DNA from: Stenotrophomonas koreensis
GTDB taxonomy: Bacteria > Pseudomonadota > Gammaproteobacteria > Xanthomonadales > Xanthomonadaceae
Assembly: GCF_001431525.1 (NCBI RefSeq)
Contig: NZ_LDJH01000012.1
Location: 124,001 to 188,000, forward strand
Reading direction: 5' to 3'
Length of the DNA: 64,000 nucleotides
A program made the translations under genes and the position numbers. Below, in pieces: positions 28,066 through 35,712 of the stretch; the stretch's first letter is position 1, and each line of letters starts with the position of its first letter. The notes beneath the pieces were generated by a model. It ran no database searches. It was not told where the DNA came from and was given only the letters and a program-made list of their open reading frames with translations.

Positions 28066-29462
28066 CAGCACCGGCAAGCCGTCGTCTGAAGGCGCTGCTG
28101 CTGGCGCTGGGAGTGGCTCTTGCCGCTCCCGGCGTTGCGCTGGGCGCGCCGGCCGCAACGCCGGAGCATGAATCCAATACCCAGGTGCCGGCCGGGCAGT
28201 TGTATTACCAGCCGGGCCCGGCGCCGGACCGCATCGTGCTCAGCCCGGCCGCCGATGCAGCCAGCGGTTTTGCCGTGTCCTGGCGCACCGATGACAGCGT
28301 CAGCGCGCCGTTGCTGGAGCTGGCGCCATTGGGTGATTCGCCAGCCTTTGCCGCCAGCCGCCGCATCACCGCACAGACCCTGCCGCTGGCCAGTGAGACC
28401 GGCAGTGCGCATTTCCACCATGCCCGGGTGGACGGGCTGGCGCCGGGATCAGCCTGGCTGTACCGCGTGCAGGGCAATGGCCGCTGGAGCAGCTGGAACC
28501 GCGTGGTCACCGCCGGTGGCGTCGATGAGCCATTGACCCTGTTGTATTTTGGTGACACCCAGAACAAGAACCTGTCCCACGTCACCCGGGTGGTGCGCCA
28601 GGCCATGCGCCAGGCACCGCAGGCGCGGCTGGCCCTGTTTGCCGGTGACCTGGTCAGTGGCGGCGATGGCCAGGACGACATCGAGTGGGGCGAGTGGCAT
28701 GCCGCAGCCTCCCCGTTGCTGGAAGAAGTGGTCACCGCACCGGCCGCCGGCAACCACGAATATGCCGACCTGCACGAGGACACACCGCAGGAAACCAAGG
28801 TGCTGGGTTCGCACTGGTCGCGCGCCTTCGCCCTGCCGGACAACGGTGACGCAGCGGTGCCGCACACCAGTTACTGGTTTGACCACCAGGGCGTGCGCGT
28901 GGCCGTGATCGATGGCACCTCGGCACTGGAGCATGACACCGGCGCGCAGCAGGCCCGCTGGCTCGACGCAGTGCTGGCCGCCAACACGCGGCCGTGGAGC
29001 ATCGTGATGGTCCACCAGCCGCTCTACGCCCTGCGCGCCGGGCGCGACAACGCTGCGTTGATCGAGCACCTGGGGCCGGTGCTGCAGCGCCACAAGGTGG
29101 ACCTGGTCCTGCAGGGCCACGACCATGCCTATGGCCGCCGCCTGCTGGCGGGTGCGGGCTCTTCCGTACTGGTTTCTTCCGTGGCCGGGCCCAAGCAGTA
29201 CCGTCTGTCCGGGCAAGCCAAGGCCACGATGGCGCCGACCGGCGAGGACACCCAGTTCTTCCAGGTCCTGCGCCTTGCTGCAGACGGGCTGGACTACCAG
29301 TCCTTCACTGCCAGTGGCGCCCTGTATGACGCCTTCCGCATCCAGCGCCAGGCCGATGGCAGCAAGCAGCTGGTTGAGCAGGAAGCAGGCCGCATTGCAC
29401 CGCGCAACTGCGACCACCGAGCTGCTACCGCCAAGGGCCGCACGGACCGGTGCTGGGAATGA
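28062..29462 (+). CDS. Exported purple-acid-phosphatase-like metallophosphoesterase
   Basis: Starts with GTG at 28062, four bases inside the phytase gene (GTGA) with GGAG eight bases upstream. A Sec signal (RRLKALLLALGVALAAPGVALGAPA) precedes an N-terminal fibronectin-III-like domain (about residues 50-150), then a calcineurin-type domain with all metal-binding blocks: YFGDTQN, FAGDLVSGGDG, AAGNHEY, MVHQPLY and QGHDHAYGR. This domain order is that of purple acid phosphatases. It should release phosphate from monoesters in the periplasm or outside, following on from phytase. Stop overlaps the next ATG. Confidence 0.87.
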   Translation: MTAPASRRLKALLLALGVALAAPGVALGAPAATPEHESNTQVPAGQLYYQPGPAPDRIVLSPAADAASGFAVSWRTDDSVSAPLLELAPLGDSPAFAASRRITAQTLPLASETGSAHFHHARVDGLAPGSAWLYRVQGNGRWSSWNRVVTAGGVDEPLTLLYFGDTQNKNLSHVTRVVRQAMRQAPQARLALFAGDLVSGGDGQDDIEWGEWHAAASPLLEEVVTAPAAGNHEYADLHEDTPQETKVLGSHWSRAFALPDNGDAAVPHTSYWFDHQGVRVAVIDGTSALEHDTGAQQARWLDAVLAANTRPWSIVMVHQPLYALRAGRDNAALIEHLGPVLQRHKVDLVLQGHDHAYGRRLLAGAGSSVLVSSVAGPKQYRLSGQAKATMAPTGEDTQFFQVLRLAADGLDYQSFTASGALYDAFRIQRQADGSKQLVEQEAGRIAPRNCDHRAATAKGRTDRCWE

Positions 29463-30058
29463 GCCGGTCAATGCGGGCATCACGCCTACTTCTGGGATTG
29501 CTGGCCATGGCAGCCGGTCCGCTGCTGGCCGCCAGTCCGGACCGTGGAATTGACGACCCAGGGCCGGACACGGCCGTGCTGCGGGTGGAGATCCCGGCCG
29601 GCAGTGCCGTCAAGTACGAGTTCGACAGCCAGGGACGGCTGTTCGTTGACCGTTTCCTGCCCGGCAGCGAGGTCTATCCGGCCAATTACGGCGGGCTGCC
29701 CGGCACCTTGGCCGGTGACGGGGATCCGCTCGATGCGCTGGTGATCACCCGCCAGCCCTTGTTGCCGGGTGTGCGCATCGCCTTCCGGCCGATCGGGGTG
29801 CTGCGCATGCGCGATGGCGGCCAGCACGATGACAAGCTCATCGGCGTGCCGATCAGTGCCGTGGATGCCGATTACGACCTGATCCAGGAACTGGAACAGC
29901 TGCCGCCGGCCCTGCGCCAGCGCATTGAAGGCTTTTTCAGCCGTTACAAGCACACCCGGGCCGAGGGCAATCCGGTACAGCTGGCCGGCTGGGGCGATGC
30001 CGGGCAGGCGCGCGAGCTGCTGAGGCAGGCCCTGGCGCGTGGCGCCGCGCGGCCCTGA
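29459..30058 (+). CDS. Inorganic pyrophosphatase with export signal
   Basis: ATG overlaps the phosphatase stop (ATGA). The 199-aa product is a family I pyrophosphatase: VEIPAGSAVKYEFD (E44, K52, E54), YPANYGGLPGTLAGDGDPLD (D87, D89, D92), MRDGGQHDDKLIGVP (D119, D124, K126) and a Y-K pair at 163-164, all matching catalytic or metal positions of E. coli Ppa. Unlike Ppa it begins with a hydrophobic signal peptide (SRLLLGLLAMAAGPLLAASP). An exported copy would split pyrophosphate outside the cytoplasm, as the last enzyme of this operon. Confidence 0.88.
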   Translation: MSRSMRASRLLLGLLAMAAGPLLAASPDRGIDDPGPDTAVLRVEIPAGSAVKYEFDSQGRLFVDRFLPGSEVYPANYGGLPGTLAGDGDPLDALVITRQPLLPGVRIAFRPIGVLRMRDGGQHDDKLIGVPISAVDADYDLIQELEQLPPALRQRIEGFFSRYKHTRAEGNPVQLAGWGDAGQARELLRQALARGAARP

Positions 30059-30528
30059 GCGGCGCCTGCAGCCACTGTCTTGACCAGGCCAGCGGCAGCA
30101 ACGGCGGCGCCCTGGTCCGCTTCAGCCCCGGGCCTGGCACCGCAGTGCCGGCCATGCCGTCTGCGGGCAAGGCACCGGCAATGGCGGGCCCGCGCTAAAG
30201 AATTGCCGCGCCGGCCGCTATCACTTGGGAGCCGGTTGCAGCGACGCCCGGTTGCCGCGTCGCAGGCATCGATGCAGTGCAATCCTGGCGTGTTGAATGA
30301 TGCCGCCGGCCAGGCGTATCGTCGCCGTTGCTGGCTGCCGTGACCGACTTTGGGTCGATGCCTGCAACTTTCTGAACAGGGGGCTGTAGAATGCCGCACC
30401 GCATTTTGGAACATCCAAAAACACAGGCTGGAAACTGTGCCGCTGGCGGACGATGCAACTCAAGGACAGGCGGATTGAACCGGGCGCAAGTCCCATCGAT
30501 GCTTGACCAATATTCAAAGGAGACAAAG
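30059..30528. other. 470-base intergenic region
   Basis: No convincing gene. It contains a weak FliA-like element (TAAAGAAT at 30196-30203, ten bases, GCCGCTAT at 30214-30221) far from any gene start, and a TAGAAT (30387-30392) that could be a -10 for the next gene but lacks a good -35. No clear terminator for the phosphate operon was found here. Confidence 0.4.
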
Positions 30529-30873
30529 ATGGTAAGTAAATGGATCAGCCGCCTCGCTCTGGCGGCGGTTTTGGTTATTGCCAGCCCGATGGCACTGGCG
30601 CAGCAGATGTATGTGGATGTCACCAACAATACCGGCTTCCCGATCTGGCACCTGTATGTCAGCCCGGCTTCGGCCTCGGATTGGGAAGAAGACCTGCTCG
30701 GCGCCAGTGAAGTGCTGGAAAATGGCCGCACCAAGCGCATCACCCTGACCGGTTACAAGTCGCCGCGCTTTGACGTGCGTGCCGTCGACAGCGATGGCGA
30801 TTCGTATACCCGCATGAATGTCAATGTGCGCGAATCGGATGTGATCTTCCGCCTCAGCGACATCGATATCTGA
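30529..30873 (+). CDS. Small secreted protein with N-N-T-G / W-x-x-D-L-L-G motif
   Basis: A 114-aa protein with a Sec signal (MVSKWISRLALAAVLVIASPMALA) and a strong ribosome site (AAAGGAGA). The mature part, VTNNTGFPIWHLYVSPASA followed by DWEEDLLGASEVLENG, matches a family of small periplasmic domains often mislabelled 'argininosuccinate lyase' in alphaproteobacteria; its function is unknown. Many relatives have two copies of the domain, this one has one. It has no cysteine after the signal, so it is soluble rather than a lipoprotein. It stands alone between long gaps and ends at a strong terminator. Confidence 0.85.
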   Translation: MVSKWISRLALAAVLVIASPMALAQQMYVDVTNNTGFPIWHLYVSPASASDWEEDLLGASEVLENGRTKRITLTGYKSPRFDVRAVDSDGDSYTRMNVNVRESDVIFRLSDIDI

Positions 30874-30888
30874 TCCTTGCCGGGAATG

Positions 30889-30919
30889 AAAAAAACAGCC
30901 GCTTGCGGCTGTTTTTTTT
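30889..30919 (+). terminator. Terminator after the small secreted protein
   Basis: AAAAAAACAGCCGC - TTG - GCGGCTGTTTTTTTT: a symmetric stem with long flanking A- and T-runs. Confidence 0.92.
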
Positions 30920-31283
30920 GTCCGGCGTTTGCCGCTGGCTGTGCAGGATTCTGCAGTGCAGCCAGGTGCGGGCCACGTGTGACGCAAAGGCTGCTGTCCC
31001 GCAACGGCCAGCGACGCGTCAGTCACGCAACCGATGGTGCTGTTCTGGATGCAGCGCTGATCAAGCAAATACCGGCAGTCAACTGGCTGGTCGTGTACTG
31101 CCACCCGGGGCAGCCCCCTTGTCAGCCTGATCTCCGGCTGCGTGCCCGTGGCAGAGGCCGCAATGCCCGCAGCCTGTGCCCCGCCGCAGGCGCTGGCAGG
31201 GCGGTCCCCTGCGGCTGGAACCCACTGCCGGCGCCCCGCCTGGCCGGTGACAGCGCGGCCTGTTGCCGCTGGTGCCGGGCAGC
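30920..31283. other. Intergenic region without recognised features
   Basis: About 360 bases between the terminator of the small secreted protein and that of the aminotransferase. Open frames crossing it have poor coding character (Cys-, Arg- and Pro-rich translations) and no ribosome sites. I see no RNA gene or repeat. Confidence 0.5.
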
Positions 31284-31308
31284 AAAGAGCCCGCCTCACG
31301 GCGGGCTC
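31284..31308 (-). terminator. Terminator of the class III aminotransferase gene
   Basis: GAGCCCGCC / GGCGGGCTC stem with loop TCAC. On the minus strand it is followed by TTTGCT, 25 bases beyond the aminotransferase stop. Confidence 0.7.
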
Positions 31309-31333
31309 GTGCCTTCCGTCCTGCGGGTGCGGA

Positions 31334-32815
31334 TCAGGCCCGGCGTGGGCCTTCGACCAGCGCACGCCCGACCATCTCCACCAGCAGGTCCAGTTCGGCC
31401 TCGTCCATGCCGAAGTGCGGGGTGAAGCGCAGCGAATTCTCGCCGCCGTGGATCACATTGACCCCGTGCATGCGCAGCCACTCCTCGGTGGAGCCGGCCC
31501 CGTAGCACTTGTACTGCGGGGCCAGCTCGCAGGAGAACAGCAGGCCAGTGCCCTGCACCTTGGTGATCGCGCCCCCCAGCCGTTCCTTCAATGCTTCCAG
31601 CTTCTGCATCGCCTGCTGGCCACGCAGGCGGATATTGTTGCGGACCGGCTCATCCAGGCGTGCCAGGGTGGCGCAGGCCACGTCCAGCGCACGCGGGTTG
31701 GTGGTCATGGTGTTGCCGTACACGCCCTTGCGGTACAGCGCGGCGGCGTGCTCGGTCACGGCCAGTACCGACAGCGGGAACTGGGCGCCGTTCAGGGCCT
31801 TGGAGTAGGTCTCCATGTCCGGCGCCTCCAGCTCCTGGTGGCCGGGGTAGTCGACGAAGGACAGGGTGCCGTGCACGCGCAGCGCGGCCTGGATCGAGTC
31901 GATCAGCAGCAGGCTGCCGTGTTCGCGGGTCAGCTCACGGGCCAGGCGGTAGAAGTCCACCGGCACCGCACGGCCCGGGTCGCCTTCGCCCATCACCGGC
32001 TCCAGGAACACCGCCTCGATGAACCAGTGGTTGGCCTGGGCATCGGCAAACACCTGGCGCAGGGCCTGCTGGTCATACGGGGGGATGGCAATGACGCTGT
32101 GCTCGTCGCGGTAGCTGGCCAGATGCGCATCGTAGGCCTTGCGGGTGGAATCGGAATACAGCGCCGGACGGTCGGTACGGCCGTGGAAACTGCCCTTGAT
32201 CACCACGCGCTTGATCGTGGCGCCGGCATGCCGGGCGCCCGGGTCGGTCATCAGCTTGGCGTTGATGTCAGCGATGCGCGCGGCCAGCCCGACCGCTTCG
32301 GAGCCGGAGTTCAGGCACATGAAGTGCGAGAACGGGCAGCCGCCGCGGGTATGGCCGATTTCGCGGCGCATTGCGGCAATGAAGCGGTCCTGGGCCAGCG
32401 AGGGAGTCATGATGTTGGCCATCACCTGCGGCTTGCCGAGCGCCTCCAGGATATCGGCCGGGGTATGGCCGAAGCCGAGCATGCCGTAGCCGCCGGCGTC
32501 ATACAGCACCGCGCCCTTCAGGCTGACCACCCACGGCCCGCGGGCGGCCAGCGCGATATAGGGCACCACCGCATCATCGGCATAGAAGTTGACGAAGCCA
32601 TCCTGCACGGCGGCGATCTGCGCGCTTTCATCCAGGTCCAGCAATGCCGCGGCCTGCGGCTTGATACGCGCGTATTCGTCGGCAGCGGCGTCGATGGCGG
32701 CGCGCAGGTCAGGGTGGTTGGCGGCCAGCTGCTCGACCTGCGGGTCAGACAGGCCCTGGGTAAGGCGGGTGCCGGCATGGGCGCGGAGCGGGGCGAGCGG
32801 GGCAAGAAGGGACAT
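31334..32815 (-). CDS. Class III PLP-dependent aminotransferase
   Basis: A 493-aa fold-type I aminotransferase of the ornithine/lysine-transaminase class. Motifs are NSGSEAVGLAARIA (phosphate-binding), VVIKGSFHGRTDRPAL, VFLEPVMGEGDPGR, IDSIQAALRVHG, and TYSKALNGAQFPLSVLAV with the PLP lysine. Odd point: most relatives read D-E-V/I-Q-x-G at the cofactor aspartate, whereas here it is D-S-I-Q, with the aspartate kept and the glutamate lost. The substrate cannot be read from sequence. The divergent Lrp/AsnC gene 121 bases away suggests amino-acid-responsive control, fitting an amino-acid catabolic transaminase. Confidence 0.85.
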   Translation of the reverse strand: MSLLAPLAPLRAHAGTRLTQGLSDPQVEQLAANHPDLRAAIDAAADEYARIKPQAAALLDLDESAQIAAVQDGFVNFYADDAVVPYIALAARGPWVVSLKGAVLYDAGGYGMLGFGHTPADILEALGKPQVMANIMTPSLAQDRFIAAMRREIGHTRGGCPFSHFMCLNSGSEAVGLAARIADINAKLMTDPGARHAGATIKRVVIKGSFHGRTDRPALYSDSTRKAYDAHLASYRDEHSVIAIPPYDQQALRQVFADAQANHWFIEAVFLEPVMGEGDPGRAVPVDFYRLARELTREHGSLLLIDSIQAALRVHGTLSFVDYPGHQELEAPDMETYSKALNGAQFPLSVLAVTEHAAALYRKGVYGNTMTTNPRALDVACATLARLDEPVRNNIRLRGQQAMQKLEALKERLGGAITKVQGTGLLFSCELAPQYKCYGAGSTEEWLRMHGVNVIHGGENSLRFTPHFGMDEAELDLLVEMVGRALVEGPRRA

Positions 32816-32936
32816 GCTGAATCCGTGCTGATTGTGTCTAGTGTTAGTTGTAACCGTTAACGCACTACAAATGGCAGTGCGAATCTGCTCAAATCAATGG
32901 CCGGTTTCGGCGGATTGACGAAAGGTTTTCGACAAA

Positions 32937-33368
32937 GTGACCATTTCCCAGGCGGATGCACAGTTGCTTGACCTGTTGCGTGAAGATGCGCGCGCCTCGA
33001 CCGCGGCGCTGGCGCGCCGGCTCGGGGTGTCGCGGACCACGGTGCAGAGCCGGATCGAACGGCTGCAGCACAGCGGAATAATCGCCGGCTACACCGTGCG
33101 CCTTGGCCAGGCGATGGAGCGCCAGCAGGTCCGCGCGCATATCTCCATCACCGTGATGCCGAAGAAAATGCCGGCGGTCGTGCGGGCGCTGCAGGCCATT
33201 GCTGCGGTGCGCAGCCTGCATTCGGTCAGTGGGGTGCATGACCTGGTGGCGATGGCCGCCGTCGATGGCGTGGCGGCAATGGACGAGCTGACCGATGCCA
33301 TCGGCGCCATTGATGGGGTCGAGCGCACCACCACGGCAGTCATCCTGGGCACCAAGTTCGAGCGGTGA
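32937..33368 (+). CDS. Lrp/AsnC family transcriptional regulator
   Basis: A 143-aa protein starting with GTG. The N-terminal winged helix-turn-helix (DAQLLDLLREDARASTAALARRLGVSRTTVQSRIERLQ, about residues 7-45) and the C-terminal RAM ligand-binding domain (VSGVHDLVAMAAVDGVAAMDEL) are complete. It is divergent from the class III aminotransferase, and the 121-base gap holds GTTAGTTGTAACCGTTAAC, an imperfect AT-rich symmetric segment that could be its operator. It probably senses an amino acid and controls the transaminase and itself. Confidence 0.92.
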   Translation: MTISQADAQLLDLLREDARASTAALARRLGVSRTTVQSRIERLQHSGIIAGYTVRLGQAMERQQVRAHISITVMPKKMPAVVRALQAIAAVRSLHSVSGVHDLVAMAAVDGVAAMDELTDAIGAIDGVERTTTAVILGTKFER

Positions 33369-33425
33369 GGGCAGAGGCGGTACAGGGGCGTAAACTGACG
33401 CCCCCGTTGTATCGAGCTGCCGGCG

Positions 33426-34472
33426 TTGAAGAAGTCCGATTTTGCCTACCACCTGCCTCCCGAACTGATTGCCCAGGCGCCGCTGCCGGAGCGTTCGGCC
33501 AGCCGCCTGCTGCTGGTGCCGCCGGCACCGGCAGCGCTGGAGGATCGCCAGGTGCGCGATCTGGACCAGCTGCTGCAGCCCGGCGACCTGCTGGTATTCA
33601 ATGACACCCGGGTCATCCCGGCGCGCCTGTTCGGCGCCAAGGCCACCGGTGGCCGGGTCGAGATCCTGATCGAGCGCCTGCTCGGCGCGCAGGATGTGCG
33701 CGCGCAGCTGGGGGTAAGCAAATCCCCCAAGGCCGGCAGCGTGATTGATCTGGATGCCGGCGGCCAGGCCGAGGTGCTCGGCCGGGATGGCGAGTTCTAT
33801 CTGTTGCGCCTGCACGTGCCCGGGGCGCTGGAGGACTGGCTGGAGCAGGCCGGACGCCTGCCGCTGCCGCCATACATCACCCGCGACGTGGACAATGCCG
33901 ACAAGCAGCGTTACCAGACCGTATTCGCCCGGGAAGCCGGCGCGGTGGCAGCGCCCACCGCCGGGCTGCATTTTGACCAGACACTGCTGGATCGCCTGAG
34001 CGCACGCGGGGTGCAGTTCGGCCATGTCACCCTGCATGTGGGTGCCGGCACCTTCCAGCCGGTGCGGGTGGAGGACCTGTCCGAACACCGGATGCACAGC
34101 GAGCGGGTCCGGGTCAGTGCCGAACTGGTAGAGAAGGTGCGTGCCACCCGGGCTGCTGGCGGTCGTGTGATCGGGGTGGGCACCACCGTGGTGCGGGCGC
34201 TGGAAAGTGCGACCAGCGATGGTGTCCTGGCCGCCTACGAGGGAGAGACGCGCATCTTCATCACCCCCGGTTACACCATCACCAGTGTCGATGCGCTGCT
34301 GACAAACTTCCATCTGCCCGAAAGCACGCTGCTGATGATGATCAGTGCCTTTGTCGGACGCCGGCGCGTGTTCGCCGCCTACGCCCATGCGATCGCGCAG
34401 CGCTATCGTTTTTTCAGCTATGGCGATGCGATGCTGTTGTTCCCCGGCCCACAGGATGAACAAGACACCTGA
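33426..34472 (+). CDS. queA: S-adenosylmethionine:tRNA ribosyltransferase-isomerase
   Basis: Transfers and isomerises the ribosyl group of SAM onto preQ1-tRNA to give epoxyqueuosine. The 348-aa sequence begins with [32 protein letters not shown] aligns with the family start, and no ATG or GTG is nearby. Motifs include [45 protein letters not shown] and [13 protein letters not shown]. Usually queA adjoins tgt; here an iron transporter operon of about 3.9 kb lies between them. Confidence 0.96.
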   Translation: MKKSDFAYHLPPELIAQAPLPERSASRLLLVPPAPAALEDRQVRDLDQLLQPGDLLVFNDTRVIPARLFGAKATGGRVEILIERLLGAQDVRAQLGVSKSPKAGSVIDLDAGGQAEVLGRDGEFYLLRLHVPGALEDWLEQAGRLPLPPYITRDVDNADKQRYQTVFAREAGAVAAPTAGLHFDQTLLDRLSARGVQFGHVTLHVGAGTFQPVRVEDLSEHRMHSERVRVSAELVEKVRATRAAGGRVIGVGTTVVRALESATSDGVLAAYEGETRIFITPGYTITSVDALLTNFHLPESTLLMMISAFVGRRRVFAAYAHAIAQRYRFFSYGDAMLLFPGPQDEQDT

Positions 34473-34492
34473 TGGTGTGCTGTGGTCGTGGC

Positions 34493-34511
34493 GTGAATGA
34501 TATAAATTCTC
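34493..34511 (+). promoter_or_regulatory. Fur-box-like operator over an extended -10 promoter
   Basis: GTGAATGATATAAATTCTC matches the 19-base Fur consensus at 13 positions by eye. It covers an extended -10, TG-A-TATAAA (34498-34506). It lies 55 bases before the iron-binding protein ATG, where iron-dependent repression would be expected. Confidence 0.55.
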
Positions 34512-34565
34512 ACTTGCAGGTCCGGCCATCCGCGCCGGGCTGACGACCACTTCTGGAGCCCTGTC

Positions 34566-35648
34566 ATGTTCGATCCGAAGCGCGCCGCCGGCCTTGTGGC
34601 CGCCCTGAGCACCGCCCTGCTGCTGGCGGCCTGCGGCAAGACCCCGCCGGCCACTGCCGGCGCGCAGGCGGCTGGCGCAGCGCCGGCAACCGCTGGCGAG
34701 GTCAACCTCTACACCACGCGCGAACCGGGCCTGGTGCAGCCACTGCTGGATGCCTTCACTGCGCAGACCGGTATCAAGGTCAATACGGTGATGCTGCGTG
34801 ATGGCCTGACCGAGCGGCTGGCAGCCGAAGGCGAGCGCTCGCCGGCCGATGTGCTGATGACCGTCGATACCGGCCGGCTGCTGGACGTGGTCGAAGCCGG
34901 CTACACCCAGCCGATCGACTCGGCGGTGCTCAACAGCGCCATCCCCGCCAACCTGCGCAGTGCCGAGGGCCAGTGGTTTGCGCTGTCGCTGCGCGACCGG
35001 GTGGTGTATGCCGACAAGGACCTGGACCTGAGCGGTTTCACCTATGAGGACCTGGCCGATGAAAAGTGGAAGGGGCGGGTATGCATCCGTTCCGGCCAGC
35101 ATCCCTACAACACCAGCCTGTTTGCCGCGATGATCGCCCATAACGGCGCACAGGCCACCGAAAACTGGCTGGCCGCGGTCAAGGGCAACCTCGCGCGCAA
35201 GGCCGCTGGCGGTGACCGCGATGTGGCCCGCGACATCCTCGCCGGCATCTGTGATATCGGCATTGCCAATGCCTACTACGTCGGCCGGATGAAGAACGCC
35301 GAGCCGGGCAGCGAGCAGCGTGCCTGGGGCGATGCCATCCAGGTCGTGCGCCCGGTGTTTGCCGCTGACAATGGCGGTACCCACGTCAATATTTCCGGTG
35401 CCGCCGTAGCCCGCCACGCACCCAACCGCGACAACGCGGTCAAGCTGCTGGAGTATCTGGTCGGCGACGAAGCCCAGAGCCTGTATGCCCGCGCCAATTA
35501 CGAATACCCGGTCAAGCCTGGCGTGGCGCTGGATCCGGTGGTGGCCAGCTTCGGTGAGATGACGATTGATCCGCTGCCGCTGGCCCAGGTGGTGGCCAAC
35601 CGCAAGCTGGCCAGCGAGCTGGTGGACAAGGTCGGTTTCGATAACTGA
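34566..35648 (+). CDS. fbpA: Ferric iron ABC transporter substrate-binding lipoprotein
   Basis: Binds ferric iron in the periplasm and delivers it to the permease. The 360-aa product has a lipoprotein signal (LVAALSTALLLAACGK, cysteine near residue 23) and the transferrin-like FbpA/FutA fold pattern: EVNLYTTREPGLVQPLLDAF, VLMTVDTGRLLDVVEAG, VCIRSGQHPYN and the tyrosine pair in NAYYVGRM that coordinates Fe3+. It begins the fbpABC-type operon behind a Fur-like site. The lipid anchor is unlike the soluble FbpA of Neisseria. Confidence 0.92.
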   Translation: MFDPKRAAGLVAALSTALLLAACGKTPPATAGAQAAGAAPATAGEVNLYTTREPGLVQPLLDAFTAQTGIKVNTVMLRDGLTERLAAEGERSPADVLMTVDTGRLLDVVEAGYTQPIDSAVLNSAIPANLRSAEGQWFALSLRDRVVYADKDLDLSGFTYEDLADEKWKGRVCIRSGQHPYNTSLFAAMIAHNGAQATENWLAAVKGNLARKAAGGDRDVARDILAGICDIGIANAYYVGRMKNAEPGSEQRAWGDAIQVVRPVFAADNGGTHVNISGAAVARHAPNRDNAVKLLEYLVGDEAQSLYARANYEYPVKPGVALDPVVASFGEMTIDPLPLAQVVANRKLASELVDKVGFDN

Positions 35649-35712
35649 GCGTGCGCATGCCGGCCCTGTCCCGACCCCATCGGTCCGCATCAACACGGGC
35701 CGGCAGCAACCG

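Noticed and set aside
30877..31425. 182-codon plus-strand frame downstream of the small secreted protein
   Set aside because: It starts inside a terminator region, is rich in Cys, Arg and Pro, and overlaps the aminotransferase; no ribosome site.
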